Notes under the pieces: generated by a model
What the model was told of the DNA's origin: nothing
The model's database searches: none
What the model saw: only the letters and a program-made list of their open reading frames with translations
In this document: piece by piece, positions 53,729 through 62,391 of the stretch
Numbering within the stretch: position 1 is the stretch's first letter
How the letters are laid out: each line of letters begins with the position of its first letter
Origin: Marinobacterium aestuarii
Lineage (GTDB): Bacteria; Pseudomonadota; Gammaproteobacteria; Pseudomonadales; Balneatricaceae
DNA: 64,000 nucleotides
NCBI RefSeq assembly: GCF_001651805.1
Contig: NZ_CP015839.1
Span: 3,720,001 to 3,784,000 of the forward strand
Reading direction: 5' to 3'
Translations under genes and position numbers: made by a program

Positions 53729-53777
53729 GGTGAAAGGTGAAAGGTGAAAGGTGAAAGGTGAAAGGTGAAAGGTGAAA
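53729..53777. repeat. Heptamer tandem array (GGTGAAA)x7
   Basis: Seven perfect copies of GGTGAAA occupy 53729-53777, just after the HxlR remnant and before the end of the AraC-family gene. Similar 7-bp arrays occur at 60069-60096 and 60106-60231. Confidence 0.95.
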
Positions 53778-53811
53778 AAATTAAACGGTAATATCGATCT
53801 CCATAAAAATA

Positions 53812-54663
53812 TTATTTCAGGCACTGCACCCGGTAATTACTCGGGGTAATGCCAACCACCTTTTTAAAGGCTGTAATGAAATAATTCGAGTTATCATAGC
53901 CGACCATGGTAGCGATTTCGGTCGCGCTCAGATCGGTATTGATCAGCAGCGACTGGGCTTCGCCAATCCGCCGTCTGATCAGATACTGAATGGGGGAGCA
54001 GCCGACGGCTGCTTTGAACTTATGCGCCAGGTAATAATGACTGATACGCATATCCGCCGCCATTGACTTCAAGCCTATGGCTTCGCGGTAATGTTCGTCA
54101 ATATAGTTTTTCACCTGCTGCCCGATATCAAAATGCTCCGAAGCGACACTCGGTTCATTATCGCGAATCAGGCTCAGCACAAGCACGATCAGTGCCTGCA
54201 GCAGCTGATTGCAAAACTCGCCCCCGTACCTGTGCTCCCAGCACACCCGGCTATAAAGCACCTGCAGTAGCTGATCGAATTCGGCATAGAGCGTGCTACT
54301 TTGCAGCACCACACTATCGCCCGGTTCCGTTATGCGGTTCCTGCCCAGGCCCTTGAGTTTCAGGTTTCTGAAAGCACAGCAGAAAACGCTCATATCAGCA
54401 TAGGGGCTGGCGGACTCGTCGTGCAGCACGCCGCTGTTGTAGATCAGCACATCCCCCTTGCGGGTCTGATACTGGCGCCCATCAATAATATGAGAACAGC
54501 TACCCTCGCGGATAAACAGAATCTCGATACAATCCTCGTGCCGGTGCATGGCACGGGGCAGCCGGGTATGAGTGGCGTCGGCGGCGCACATGTACATAAG
54601 CTCGGCCTGGCTTTCGATCTCCAGCCGACTGCGGGATTTCCGCTTTGCGAACCGCTGCATCAT
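53812..54663 (-). CDS. AraC-family transcriptional regulator
   Basis: This 283-residue protein has an N-terminal cupin-like sensor region (MHRHEDCIEILFIREGSCSHIIDGRQY, about 40-66) and a C-terminal double helix-turn-helix (about 185-280) ending with ATEIATMVGYDNSNYFITAFKKVVGITPSNYR. This is the normal AraC/XylS layout. The start could be the ATG at 54663 or the next one at 54660. It lies 145 nt after the oxidoreductase gene on the same strand, so it may control the oxidoreductase and isomerase genes. Its ligand is unknown but is probably a sugar. Confidence 0.88.
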   Translation of the reverse strand: MMQRFAKRKSRSRLEIESQAELMYMCAADATHTRLPRAMHRHEDCIEILFIREGSCSHIIDGRQYQTRKGDVLIYNSGVLHDESASPYADMSVFCCAFRNLKLKGLGRNRITEPGDSVVLQSSTLYAEFDQLLQVLYSRVCWEHRYGGEFCNQLLQALIVLVLSLIRDNEPSVASEHFDIGQQVKNYIDEHYREAIGLKSMAADMRISHYYLAHKFKAAVGCSPIQYLIRRRIGEAQSLLINTDLSATEIATMVGYDNSNYFITAFKKVVGITPSNYRVQCLK

Positions 54664-54808
54664 ACTGCCTGTCTCCGCAACAACAGAGCCTGAGGATCAC
54701 CGCCAGGTGGCGGACGGCGCAGGCGACGGCGACGGCGCCATGCCGCCTGCGCCAATGCTCGCAGAGCCCCGCCGATGACGCAACCCTGTGCGCCTTCGCG
54801 CCAGGGCG

Positions 54809-55981
54809 CTATGCGTAATCGACCCAGGTGGCCCCCAGATCTGCAGAACGCACGCAGTTCTCGACCCAGCGCACCCCCTCGCATCCAGCCTCGATATCCG
54901 GAATACCCAAGGTACCGGCCAGTGCCGCATCCCCCTTGTCCATGGCTTCCATGGCCAGGGCAAAGCGGTAATACAGATTGGACCAGGCCTCGAACAGACC
55001 TTCAGGATGACCGGCACCGATACGGTCATCTTCCAGCGCATCGGGATAAAGGTAATCCATGCCACGCTCCAGTACCTGAGCGGGTTTGCCCTGCACTTCG
55101 TAGATCAGCTGATTGGGGTGCTCATCCCACCACTCCAGGCTGGCTTTGGAGCCGATTACCCTGATTTTCTGGCCATGCATGGAACCTGCGTTAACTGCCG
55201 ACGCCCAGAGCGTGCCCACCGCGCCGCCCTCGTACTCCATCATCACAAAGGCGTTATCCTCCAGCGGCGCCCGGCTTTTGACGAAGCTCTGCCGGCTGCA
55301 CAGCAGGCGCTTGATTTTAAGCGCAGGCAACATGACCTCCGATAGATACAGCGGGTGGGTACCGACATCCCCCAGCACATAGCTGGGCCCGGCAAAGCGG
55401 GGATCGACCCGCCATTGAGTGCTGGGGTTGGCCCCCTCCACCGCTTCGCTGTGAAAACCGTGGGCAAACTGCATATTAATGATGCGAATCTCGCCCAGGT
55501 CGCCATTGGCGATCATCGCCCGGGCCTGGCGGATCAACTGGTGCCCTGCGTAGCCATAGGTGACGCCGACGATTCGCCCCTTTGCCTCTGCCAGAGCGCG
55601 CAGCTCCTGGGCTTCTGCCAGCGTGAAGCAGAGCGGCTTTTCACACACCACATGCAGCCCGGCGTGCAGCGCCGCCTTGCAGATGGCGAAGTGGGTACCA
55701 TTGGGCGTCGCGATCGAGACGGCCTGAATGCCATCGGGCCTTTTCGCTTCGGCGTCAAACATGGCCTGGTAATCGCCATAGCAGCGCTCAGCCTCCACCT
55801 GCAGGCGCAAGCCAAAATCACGCCCACGCTCAGGGTCTATATCGAAGGCTCCGGCTACCAGTTTGAAGACATTGTCTCGCAGTGCAGCCGAGCGATGAAT
55901 GTAGCCTATCTGGCTCGCGCGGCCGCCCCCCACCATGGCCCAGCGAATCGGGCGTGCGACTTTCAGTTCACCATTGATCAT
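54809..55981 (-). CDS. Gfo/Idh/MocA-family NAD(P)-dependent oxidoreductase
   Basis: This 390-residue protein has an N-terminal Rossmann fold (WAMVGGGRASQIGYIHRSAA, about 14-33) and the family motif HVVCEKPLCFTLAEA (about 115-129). The C-terminal alpha/beta domain includes GDVGTHPLYLSE. Members oxidise or reduce sugars, inositols or their derivatives. It is 32 nt after the TIM-barrel isomerase gene on the same strand, which suggests one small sugar or inositol catabolic operon under the AraC regulator. The exact substrate is not apparent. Confidence 0.88.
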   Translation of the reverse strand: MINGELKVARPIRWAMVGGGRASQIGYIHRSAALRDNVFKLVAGAFDIDPERGRDFGLRLQVEAERCYGDYQAMFDAEAKRPDGIQAVSIATPNGTHFAICKAALHAGLHVVCEKPLCFTLAEAQELRALAEAKGRIVGVTYGYAGHQLIRQARAMIANGDLGEIRIINMQFAHGFHSEAVEGANPSTQWRVDPRFAGPSYVLGDVGTHPLYLSEVMLPALKIKRLLCSRQSFVKSRAPLEDNAFVMMEYEGGAVGTLWASAVNAGSMHGQKIRVIGSKASLEWWDEHPNQLIYEVQGKPAQVLERGMDYLYPDALEDDRIGAGHPEGLFEAWSNLYYRFALAMEAMDKGDAALAGTLGIPDIEAGCEGVRWVENCVRSADLGATWVDYA

Positions 55982-56013
55982 GTTGTTTACCTCAGCGTTT
56001 TTATTGTTGTTGG

Positions 56014-56937
56014 TTAAAAACCTTTGCCCTGCAGATACGCAAGACTCGCCGTCACATCCTCAAGGCTGCCGGCGGCATTGCGCGGATCACGTTCCTGTTC
56101 GATGGTGATATAGCCCTGATAATCGATATCCCTGAGCAACTGATAGATGGCGTCGTAATCCACCACCCCCTGGCCGATGGGACACATGACGCCCTTGGCA
56201 CAGGCGGCAAAGAAGTCGATGGGCTGGCCCATGACGGCGCTATAGATCCCAGGCTCGATATCCTTGAAGTGCAGGTAGTCGATGCGATCCTTGTGTTCAC
56301 GAATCCACGCCACCGGATCCATCTTCGAGTAGTACAGATGGCCGGTATCCAGGCACAGGCCCGCGATAGCGTAGGGCACATCCCGCAGCAGCTGACGAAT
56401 TTCGTCCTCAAACTCGATATAGCCGCCGGCATGGGGGTGCACCACGGCGCGGATGCCGTATTCGTCCCGGGCCAGCTCGGCAATGGCACGGATATGCGCC
56501 ATGGTTTGCGCCCATTTTTCCGCACTCAGGCGCGGCGCCGCCTCGGGGTGCCCGGCCGCCAGGCTGCGCTCTGCGTGCACATGATCGATCAGCACCAGGT
56601 AGGGCGCCGGATAATGCTGACCTTTTTCCTGCGCCAGCTTCGGCAGGCTCGAGAGCAGCGCGCAGATCTCATGGGTCTGCCGGAGCAGACTGTCGAGATT
56701 GGCGGGGTCAACCAGGTTGTCGAAAATGGTGCCTGCGACGATACTCAACCCCCGCTGTTCAAGCGCCGCGCTCACCGTTTCGATATCAAGCGGCAGGTAG
56801 CCATAGGGGCCCAGCTCTACGCCCTTGTAACCAGCAATGGCAGCTTCATCGAGCACTTTCTGCCAGGGCGGAAGGTGGGGGTTACGGGGATCGTCGACAC
56901 CCCAGCAGCAGGGTGCACTGGAAATTTTTATGCTCAT
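56014..56937 (-). CDS. Sugar phosphate isomerase/epimerase-like TIM-barrel protein (AP endonuclease 2 fold)
   Basis: This 307-residue protein belongs to the xylose isomerase-like TIM-barrel superfamily that includes IolE/IolI and hydroxypyruvate isomerases. Visible metal-site segments are GLCLDTGHLYYSKMD, YLHFKDIEPG and GYITIEQERD. I start at the ATG at 56937 (MSIKISSAPCCWGVDD), which has GAGGCAC upstream; the longer frame to 57048 adds 37 unlike residues. It precedes the Gfo/Idh/MocA gene by 32 nt, a pairing typical of inositol or rare-sugar pathways. Confidence 0.87.
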   Translation of the reverse strand: MSIKISSAPCCWGVDDPRNPHLPPWQKVLDEAAIAGYKGVELGPYGYLPLDIETVSAALEQRGLSIVAGTIFDNLVDPANLDSLLRQTHEICALLSSLPKLAQEKGQHYPAPYLVLIDHVHAERSLAAGHPEAAPRLSAEKWAQTMAHIRAIAELARDEYGIRAVVHPHAGGYIEFEDEIRQLLRDVPYAIAGLCLDTGHLYYSKMDPVAWIREHKDRIDYLHFKDIEPGIYSAVMGQPIDFFAACAKGVMCPIGQGVVDYDAIYQLLRDIDYQGYITIEQERDPRNAAGSLEDVTASLAYLQGKGF

Positions 56938-57363
56938 TAGTGTGCCTCGAATTGGGTAACACGGATTGCCCTGGCCTGGCCCTGGATGCGGCACGACAAT
57001 CAGCCTGCAGTGCAATGCCCTATCAAACCTTGCCAGCGGATAGTGCATATTTAATCAGGCAGGACCGGTATCGACGTTTGAATTCTTGCTCATTTTCAGG
57101 ATGTAATGCGCAGCACAAGCGCGGTAAAAATCGCGCAGAAATACTCAATATTGGCTACTCAGCGGCCTGAAGCGCGCGCTTTTTAAGGGAGCACTGAAAG
57201 GTGCGAATGCCGACAGAAGCAAAGCTCGCCTTCTGGCCCAGTACCTGGTATGCATCTGGACAAGGCCAGTAACTTCACTTTCTTGCTATTGAGCACCTGG
57301 CAGGCCTGTAATCGGGCAGCGGGTTGCCCAGGCTCTCAGAAGACAAGATCCCACTGGAGCAGC
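56938..57363. other. Intergenic region upstream of the isomerase-like gene
   Basis: About 425 bases contain no gene or RNA that I can support. The part nearest 56938 should hold the promoter of the minus-strand isomerase-oxidoreductase pair, but I could not pick clear -10 and -35 boxes. Confidence 0.6.
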
Positions 57364-57409
57364 CCCATATAAAAACAGCCCTGCAAAAGCAGAGCCGTTT
57401 TTATATGGG
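57364..57409. terminator. Long compound hairpin terminator downstream of hemH
   Basis: CCCATATAAAAAC (57364-57376) pairs perfectly with 57397-57409, and an inner CTGC-AAAA-GCAG hairpin sits in its centre. On the minus strand a GC stem followed by TGTTTTTAT makes a classical intrinsic terminator 41 nt after the ferrochelatase stop. The outer arms add an unusually long symmetrical stem. Confidence 0.85.
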
Positions 57410-57449
57410 TCACGATGGCGTAATGTCTGCGACAGAGCGCAGCTGCGGG

Positions 57450-58475
57450 TTATTTCAGCGGCTGTGCCCGCTCGCACAGGCTGTTCAGCGCCGCCACCCA
57501 GTCGGGGTGATCATTCAGGCAGGGCACCAGTACCAGCTCTTCGCCACCGGCGCTGCGAAACTGTTCGCTGCCCCGGTCACCGATCTCCTCCAGCGTCTCG
57601 ATACAGTCCGCGACAAAAGCCGGACACATGACCAGTACCTTTTTTACGCCCTGGCGGGCCAGCTCTTCAAGGCGCTGTTCAGTGTAAGGCTCTATCCATT
57701 TGGCGCGCCCCAGGCGGGACTGAAAGGACACTGACCATTTATCAGCGGGCAAGCCCAGTTGGGCGGCGAACACCTCGGCACTGTGCATGCACTGGGCACG
57801 GTAGCAGTGCTGCAATACCTCGGCGGGCGCTGTAGCACAGCAATCGGCGGCGCCGCAGCAATGACTGCCGGTCAGATCGAGCTTTTTCAGGTGCCGCTCC
57901 GGCAGGCCGTGGAAGCTCAGCAGCAGGTGGTCATAATCCTGCGCCAGGTGCGGCTTGGCGCTCGCCACCAGTGCATCCAGGTATTCCGGCTGGTCATAAA
58001 AAGGCTGCAGCAGCGACAACTCCAGCGCCAGCTTGCGCTCGCGCAGTACCCGCCTCGCCTCCTCTATCACCGTGGTCACGGTACTGTCGGCGAACTGTGG
58101 ATAGAGCGGCGCCAGCGTTACCCGGGTAATCCCCTGATCGGCGAGTTTGCACAGCTGGGTTTCGATCGACGGCTCGCCATAGCGCATCGCCAGCTCCACC
58201 GGGCCATGCCGCCAGGCATTTGCCATGGCCTGCTGCAGGCGCTGGCTCAGCACCACCAGCGGCGAGCCCTGCTCCCACCAGATGGAGGCGTAGGCATGGG
58301 CCGAATCCCTGGGCCGGCGAATCAGAATCAGCGACACCAGCAGCCGGCGCACCGGCCAGGGCAGATCGATCACATAAGGATCCATCAGGAACTGATTCAG
58401 GTAACGGCGCACATCCGCCACCTCGGTCGAGGCCGGCGAGCCCAGGTTAACCAACAGTAACGCCTGATCCTTCAT
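57450..58475 (-). CDS. hemH: Ferrochelatase HemH
   Basis: HemH inserts Fe(II) into protoporphyrin IX, the last step of haem synthesis. The 341-residue protein has [11 protein letters not shown] at the start, the catalytic His189 in SFHGLPERH, and a conserved acid region in [16 protein letters not shown] cysteine-rich segment near 202-225 ([10 protein letters not shown] then HCYRAQC) replaces the more usual GDPYHCQC-type loop and could bind a metal or cluster. I use the ATG at 58475 with AGGAT upstream. It ends at the compound terminator. It stands alone, as is common for hemH. Confidence 0.94.
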   Translation of the reverse strand: MKDQALLLVNLGSPASTEVADVRRYLNQFLMDPYVIDLPWPVRRLLVSLILIRRPRDSAHAYASIWWEQGSPLVVLSQRLQQAMANAWRHGPVELAMRYGEPSIETQLCKLADQGITRVTLAPLYPQFADSTVTTVIEEARRVLRERKLALELSLLQPFYDQPEYLDALVASAKPHLAQDYDHLLLSFHGLPERHLKKLDLTGSHCCGAADCCATAPAEVLQHCYRAQCMHSAEVFAAQLGLPADKWSVSFQSRLGRAKWIEPYTEQRLEELARQGVKKVLVMCPAFVADCIETLEEIGDRGSEQFRSAGGEELVLVPCLNDHPDWVAALNSLCERAQPLK

Positions 58476-58824
58476 GTCATATCCTGTTTCAGTGCCACCC
58501 CCGATTACTGCCGGTTGCCGCAATATTACGATGCCCCCGGGCGCCAAAGGCCCGATTCACAAAACTGCGCCAGTATAACCCCACAGCATCACGACCTGAA
58601 CGCCCCCAGCGTCGAGGTGCCGGAAACCTTGCCCACCTCCACATACGAATACCGCTGCAAATCAGACCAAATTCGCATTTTTCTCGTATGCCCCTCTGGA
58701 ACCCGTTAGCCACCCTGAGAACACGCATGGGCGCTTAGGCTATTTCGTATCGCAGCTGCCTAAGCCTGCATCTGCGTGCTGACGACGAGCACTGACAAGG
58801 GCGAGCGCCCGCTGGAGATCATCA

Positions 58825-59040
58825 ATGCACTCACTCAATCCACAAAAGCTGCTGCTGTCCAAGTGGACCGCAGCAAGGCCTGCGCAGCGCGAGAAGCACT
58901 TCATGGTGACTCAGTTGTATCGGGATGATGAAGGCACTGTGCTGGACATCGAGCTTCAGGCTGTGCTGTCCAGGCGCAACCAGCGCCTGCCCTGGCAGGC
59001 CCTGCAGAACGACGACCACTGGCTCATGGGCTGGCTATAA
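58825..59040 (+). CDS. TIGR02450-family Trp-rich small protein
   Basis: This 71-residue protein (NPQKLLLSKWTAARP, EKHFMVTQLYRDDEG, ELQAVLSRRNQRLPWQALQN, HWLMGWL) matches the small Trp-rich TIGR02450 family of unknown function. The ATG at 58825 is preceded by GGAGAT. Members are often found near photolyase genes, but none is seen here. The 349-nt gap upstream (58476-58824) holds the promoters of this gene and of hemH; I recognised no other element in it. Confidence 0.85.
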   Translation: MHSLNPQKLLLSKWTAARPAQREKHFMVTQLYRDDEGTVLDIELQAVLSRRNQRLPWQALQNDDHWLMGWL

Positions 59041-59090
59041 CGCGCCTGTACCGGCGTCAGTAACGCCTGGGCGTATCTCTCTACAGGCGA

Positions 59091-59963
59091 CTACTCGCTC
59101 AGAAAGCGCCGCAGCACTTCACAAAATCGCTCCGGCTCTTCCACATGGGCGAAGTGCCCGGAATTCTCGAACACTTCCAGTTGAGCGCCGGGGATTTCCC
59201 CGGCTATCTCTTCGGACATGGCCAGGGGCGTCACACAATCCTGGCGTCCGGCAATCACCAGACTCGGAATCTGCAGTTTTTTCAGCGCTGGCCTCAGGTC
59301 CATGCTGGCGGCCTCACTGCCCATAAAGGTCAGCAGCGGCGTAATATGCAGAGGCAGCTGTGCGGTACGCTGCAGATACTGCTCGGCCTTGCCATCAAAG
59401 GCGCTAAAATAAAACTTCACCATCCGCGACCACAACTTGCTGGCTTCCTCATCGGTCGTGCAGCGGCCCGACCACCAATCCTGCAGTGCCGCCATTGAAT
59501 CCGCAAACCAGGGTTGATTCTGATATGCCATCAGGGCACTGAGCATCTGCTGCGGATCCGTGAGGCTGGCACCAAAGCAGGCGCTGCTACTGTACAGAAT
59601 GAGTTTGCCAGGCCCATCGGGGTGCCGACTGGCATATTCCTGGGCCACCATGCCACCGTGGGACCAACCCAGGATGACGGGTTTTTCCAGCTCCAAATGT
59701 CGGCGCAGCCCATCCAGATCGGCGGCATAATCCGCCAGTCCGTAGGCGCCATTGACGGGCGCTGCCGACAGGCCTGAACCCCGCGGATGCATAACAATAA
59801 CGCTCGCGAAAGCATCAATCCCGGCAAGATCATCCCAGGAACGTGCATCCCAGCCAGGCCCACCGGAATGCGCGATCAGTGCAGGCCCCTGACCCCGCAC
59901 GCTGTAATGAATGCGGCTGCCATTCAAAACGACATCATATTCGCCGGGGATTAGCTCAGGCAT
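59091..59963 (-). CDS. Alpha/beta hydrolase, proline-iminopeptidase-like
   Basis: This 290-residue protein has an oxyanion segment HSGGPGWDARSW (about 32-43), the nucleophile elbow GWSHGGM with Ser101, a cap region, and the late histidine in SGHFAHVEEPERF. The GGPG motif points to the proline iminopeptidase/tricorn-interacting-factor branch (S33-like). I start at the ATG at 59963 (MPELIPGEYDV), with AAGGA about 9 nt upstream, rather than at 60005. It has no signal peptide. Its substrate is unknown; an aminopeptidase or ester/lactone hydrolase is possible. Confidence 0.85.
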   Translation of the reverse strand: MPELIPGEYDVVLNGSRIHYSVRGQGPALIAHSGGPGWDARSWDDLAGIDAFASVIVMHPRGSGLSAAPVNGAYGLADYAADLDGLRRHLELEKPVILGWSHGGMVAQEYASRHPDGPGKLILYSSSACFGASLTDPQQMLSALMAYQNQPWFADSMAALQDWWSGRCTTDEEASKLWSRMVKFYFSAFDGKAEQYLQRTAQLPLHITPLLTFMGSEAASMDLRPALKKLQIPSLVIAGRQDCVTPLAMSEEIAGEIPGAQLEVFENSGHFAHVEEPERFCEVLRRFLSE

Positions 59964-60068
59964 GCAACAGTTCCTTGCGTGTAACAGTGAGCCTGCAGCT
60001 TGCACCCATTACAGGCACCGGTGCAAATCATTCATCCACAGAGGGGCAAGTGGCAACAGCAAGGTGCG

Positions 60069-60096
60069 GGTAAAAGGTAAAAGGTAAAAGGTAAAA
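60069..60096. repeat. Heptamer tandem array (GGTAAAA)x4
   Basis: Four perfect copies of GGTAAAA lie at 60069-60096, ten bases before the GATTCGT array. The unit differs by one base from the GGTGAAA unit at 53729. Confidence 0.95.
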
Positions 60097-60105
60097 GGCA
60101 GCCTG

Positions 60106-60231
60106 GATTCGTGATTCGTGATTCGTGATTCGTGATTCGTGATTCGTGATTCGTGATTCGTGATTCGTGATTCGTGATTCGTGATTCGTGATTCGTGATT
60201 CGTGATTCGTGATTCGTGATTCGTGATTCGT
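60106..60231. repeat. Heptamer tandem array (GATTCGT)x18
   Basis: Eighteen perfect copies of GATTCGT fill 60106-60231. Because 7 bp repeat in all three frames every 21 bp, the minus strand stays open as repeats of TNHESRI, but this is not a real gene. The region 60240-60345 continues with degenerate CCAATAA-like units, which are also about 7 bp. Confidence 0.97.
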
Positions 60232-60356
60232 GATCAGCGTGCAGGGCCAATCTACCAATAACCAATAACTATTTACCAATAACCACTTATCAATTACCAA
60301 CCCACTAATGAATAATGACTAATGGCCAATAACCAAGCCGGGGCCAGAAACGAAGA

Positions 60357-60391
60357 AGGCCTGTGCGCCGGGGAAATAGCGTCACAGGCCT
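60357..60391 (-). terminator. Terminator of the porin gene
   Basis: AGGCCTGTG (60357-60365) pairs perfectly with CACAGGCCT (60383-60391) around a 17-nt loop. On the minus strand it is followed by TCTTCGTTTC, and on the plus strand by GAAAAAG. It lies 32 nt after the porin stop. Confidence 0.75.
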
Positions 60392-60422
60392 GAAAAAGCT
60401 GCTCTACAGGAGCGTCATGCGG

Positions 60423-61658
60423 TTAGAGCACGGCGATGGTGTAGTTCAGGATCAGACGGTTTTCGTCCGAGTTGTAGGTTTCGCTGGAGCGAACGCTGGC
60501 GTTGCGCAGGCGCAGGGACAGGCCTTCGATGGCCTGGAAGCTGTACTTCAGCTCCACATCACGTTCCCACTCCTTGCCTTCGGTGGCATCGCTGCGACGG
60601 ATATCGGTGCCGCGGGTGTAACGGGTCATGAAGGACAGGCCCGGAACCGCCTCGAAATCGTAGTCAACACGTGCCTGCCAGGACTGCTCGTTGGCGCGAT
60701 CAAAGTCCAGACGCTGAACCGAGTTCCAGCTGCTCAGACCGTTGTCGTCGTGATTGAAACCATCCCAGGACTCTTCATACTCGTCGCCATCGACGTTCTG
60801 CCAGGACAGAGTGAATTTGGCATTGTCGATCTTCAGCTGGGCTGCCAGGTTAGTCAGATCACTTTCGTAATCCGAACCTACGGAGTCCAGCGCACCGGCG
60901 CCATCGGCTTCACCGTGGTAGTGGTGCAGGTCCAGCATCAGCTCAGCATCGCCGGACAGCTGTATCGGGTAGCTGGCATTGACGTAGGTCTGCTGCAGCA
61001 CGTTGTCGGCTTCACCATAGGCCAGCTGTACCGCCAGGCCGTTGTCGAAGCTGTAGCCACCACCGATCACCGCAACTTCGTAATCGTTGCCGGTGTTATC
61101 GGTGTAGGATTCAAAATCGTCTTCAGTCTTGGAAGTGCCTTTGTCGGACCAGATACCGTACAGATCGACACCGTTGAAGTTACCGGTCGCCATGACTGCC
61201 TGGGTAGCGCTGGGCGTTGCACGGGAATCAGAATCATTAAACAGCGGCGTACCCAGCACCATGCGACCGGCGCGCAGTTCCGCGTTTTCACCCAGTTTCA
61301 GCTTGACCAGCGCCTGACCGAGCTTGGTGTAACCGCTCTGAGAGCCGTCAGCGTTGGTCTGCAGTACGCCTGTACCACCTTCACCCCGATCGCCCGCCAG
61401 CTTGGCGACGCTGAACAGGGAAGCATCAAAGCCGATCAGGCCGTTGGCATAACCGGACTGGTAATCCAGGCGCAGGGCCTGACCCAGAGCTTCGGAATCG
61501 GCGTTGCCGGAATCCTTGTCACGGTTGAAGTAGAAAGTACGGAAACTGGCCGTCAGGCTGTCGTCTTCAAACAGGCCAGAACCGGCGGCAGTCGCCTGCA
61601 GGCTCAGGGTTGTAGACGCCAGGACAGCGGCGGCGATCGCGGTACGTTTGAAATGCAT
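60423..61658 (-). CDS. OprD-family outer-membrane porin
   Basis: This 411-residue protein has a signal peptide (MHFKRTAIAAAVLASTTLSLQATA) and then alternating beta-strand patterns typical of OprD-type substrate-specific porins (SLTASFRTFYFNRDKD, GLIGFDASLFSVAKL, RAGRMVLGTPLFNDSDSR, YTIAVL at the end). OprD porins let small carboxylates, amino acids or aromatic acids pass the outer membrane. A nicotinate porin (NicP) belongs to this family in P. putida, but this gene is about 46 kb from the nic genes, so a link is not supported. It stands alone, with a terminator after it. The 285 nt upstream (61659-61943) should hold its promoter. Confidence 0.87.
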   Translation of the reverse strand: MHFKRTAIAAAVLASTTLSLQATAAGSGLFEDDSLTASFRTFYFNRDKDSGNADSEALGQALRLDYQSGYANGLIGFDASLFSVAKLAGDRGEGGTGVLQTNADGSQSGYTKLGQALVKLKLGENAELRAGRMVLGTPLFNDSDSRATPSATQAVMATGNFNGVDLYGIWSDKGTSKTEDDFESYTDNTGNDYEVAVIGGGYSFDNGLAVQLAYGEADNVLQQTYVNASYPIQLSGDAELMLDLHHYHGEADGAGALDSVGSDYESDLTNLAAQLKIDNAKFTLSWQNVDGDEYEESWDGFNHDDNGLSSWNSVQRLDFDRANEQSWQARVDYDFEAVPGLSFMTRYTRGTDIRRSDATEGKEWERDVELKYSFQAIEGLSLRLRNASVRSSETYNSDENRLILNYTIAVL

Positions 61659-61943
61659 GAAGGTCTAGCTCCTTGCCAAGATAGAATCTAAAATCGTTAG
61701 ACACGCAATAATATACGTACCGGTTGGTTTAGTCTAGTATGAAACCCGTTAAACAAGCGTAAGCGATAAACGTTTTATTGCCATCCAGGTAACCAATAAC
61801 TTCACCCCAGCTCCCTGTGTTTCGTACTCTAATCGCCGCCGGAAGCTTCTCATCTGCCGTGCCTTAGCTTGGCACCGCCGCAATCAGCAAAGCCATCCGC
61901 TCAGCCAGGAAACTTTGCCTAATGGTGCGGCTCAGCACTATCG

Positions 61944-62168
61944 CAGGACACCTGGTTTGACGGGCGCGCCCTGACATTCCTGTTCGACATTCGGATTGCG
62001 CCGCCCATGGCCGCGCACCATGCCACCGGAGAGTTGATCGCCGAAACCCATCCGCTGCTCAGCGACGCTTTTCTCTGGAATGCCGGTTTGCATGCGATGG
62101 CTACGCTATATCATCATTTCGCGCTATTAACCCGGCGGGTTAATAGACGACTCAGGAATAAAAGTTAA
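61944..62168 (+). pseudogene. Remnant of a cytochrome b561-type gene
   Basis: The frame from 61944 to the TAA at 62166-62168 reads like the C-terminal third of cytochrome b561, including the last membrane helix and its haem histidines (AAHHATGELIAETHPLLSDA, LWNAGLHAMATLYHHFALL). No start codon or preceding helices are found in frame, and the usual tail is missing. It is a gene fragment. The following 223 nt to the peptidase start (62169-62391) hold nothing else that I recognise. Confidence 0.65.
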
Positions 62169-62391
62169 AAGACCACACTTCCTCTACAGAACGGATGACT
62201 GGGAAGGATCCTTTTTGTCCGCCAGGCCAATACTACAAATTTGCTCTACGCTTTCATGACCGCCAGGCAACCCAGTGTATGAAACCATTGTTTGATACTT
62301 GGTGCCCCCGGTCACAATACCCGTTTAGTTTGACACTCACTGAAGTGCTCAATGCGCCGTCTTCGGTGGAATATCCGTAGAGGAGTACTAA

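Noticed and set aside
53729-60231. Tandem arrays as a CRISPR array
   Set aside because: The 7-bp units are directly adjacent, without spacers, and no cas genes are present.
60028-60300. Low-complexity 90-residue frame with TNHESRI repeats
   Set aside because: It arises only from the 7-bp tandem array, which stays open in all frames for 21-bp periods.
62195-62380. 61-residue plus-strand frame before the M28 peptidase
   Set aside because: It has no ribosome site, no family similarity and no conserved context that I can see.
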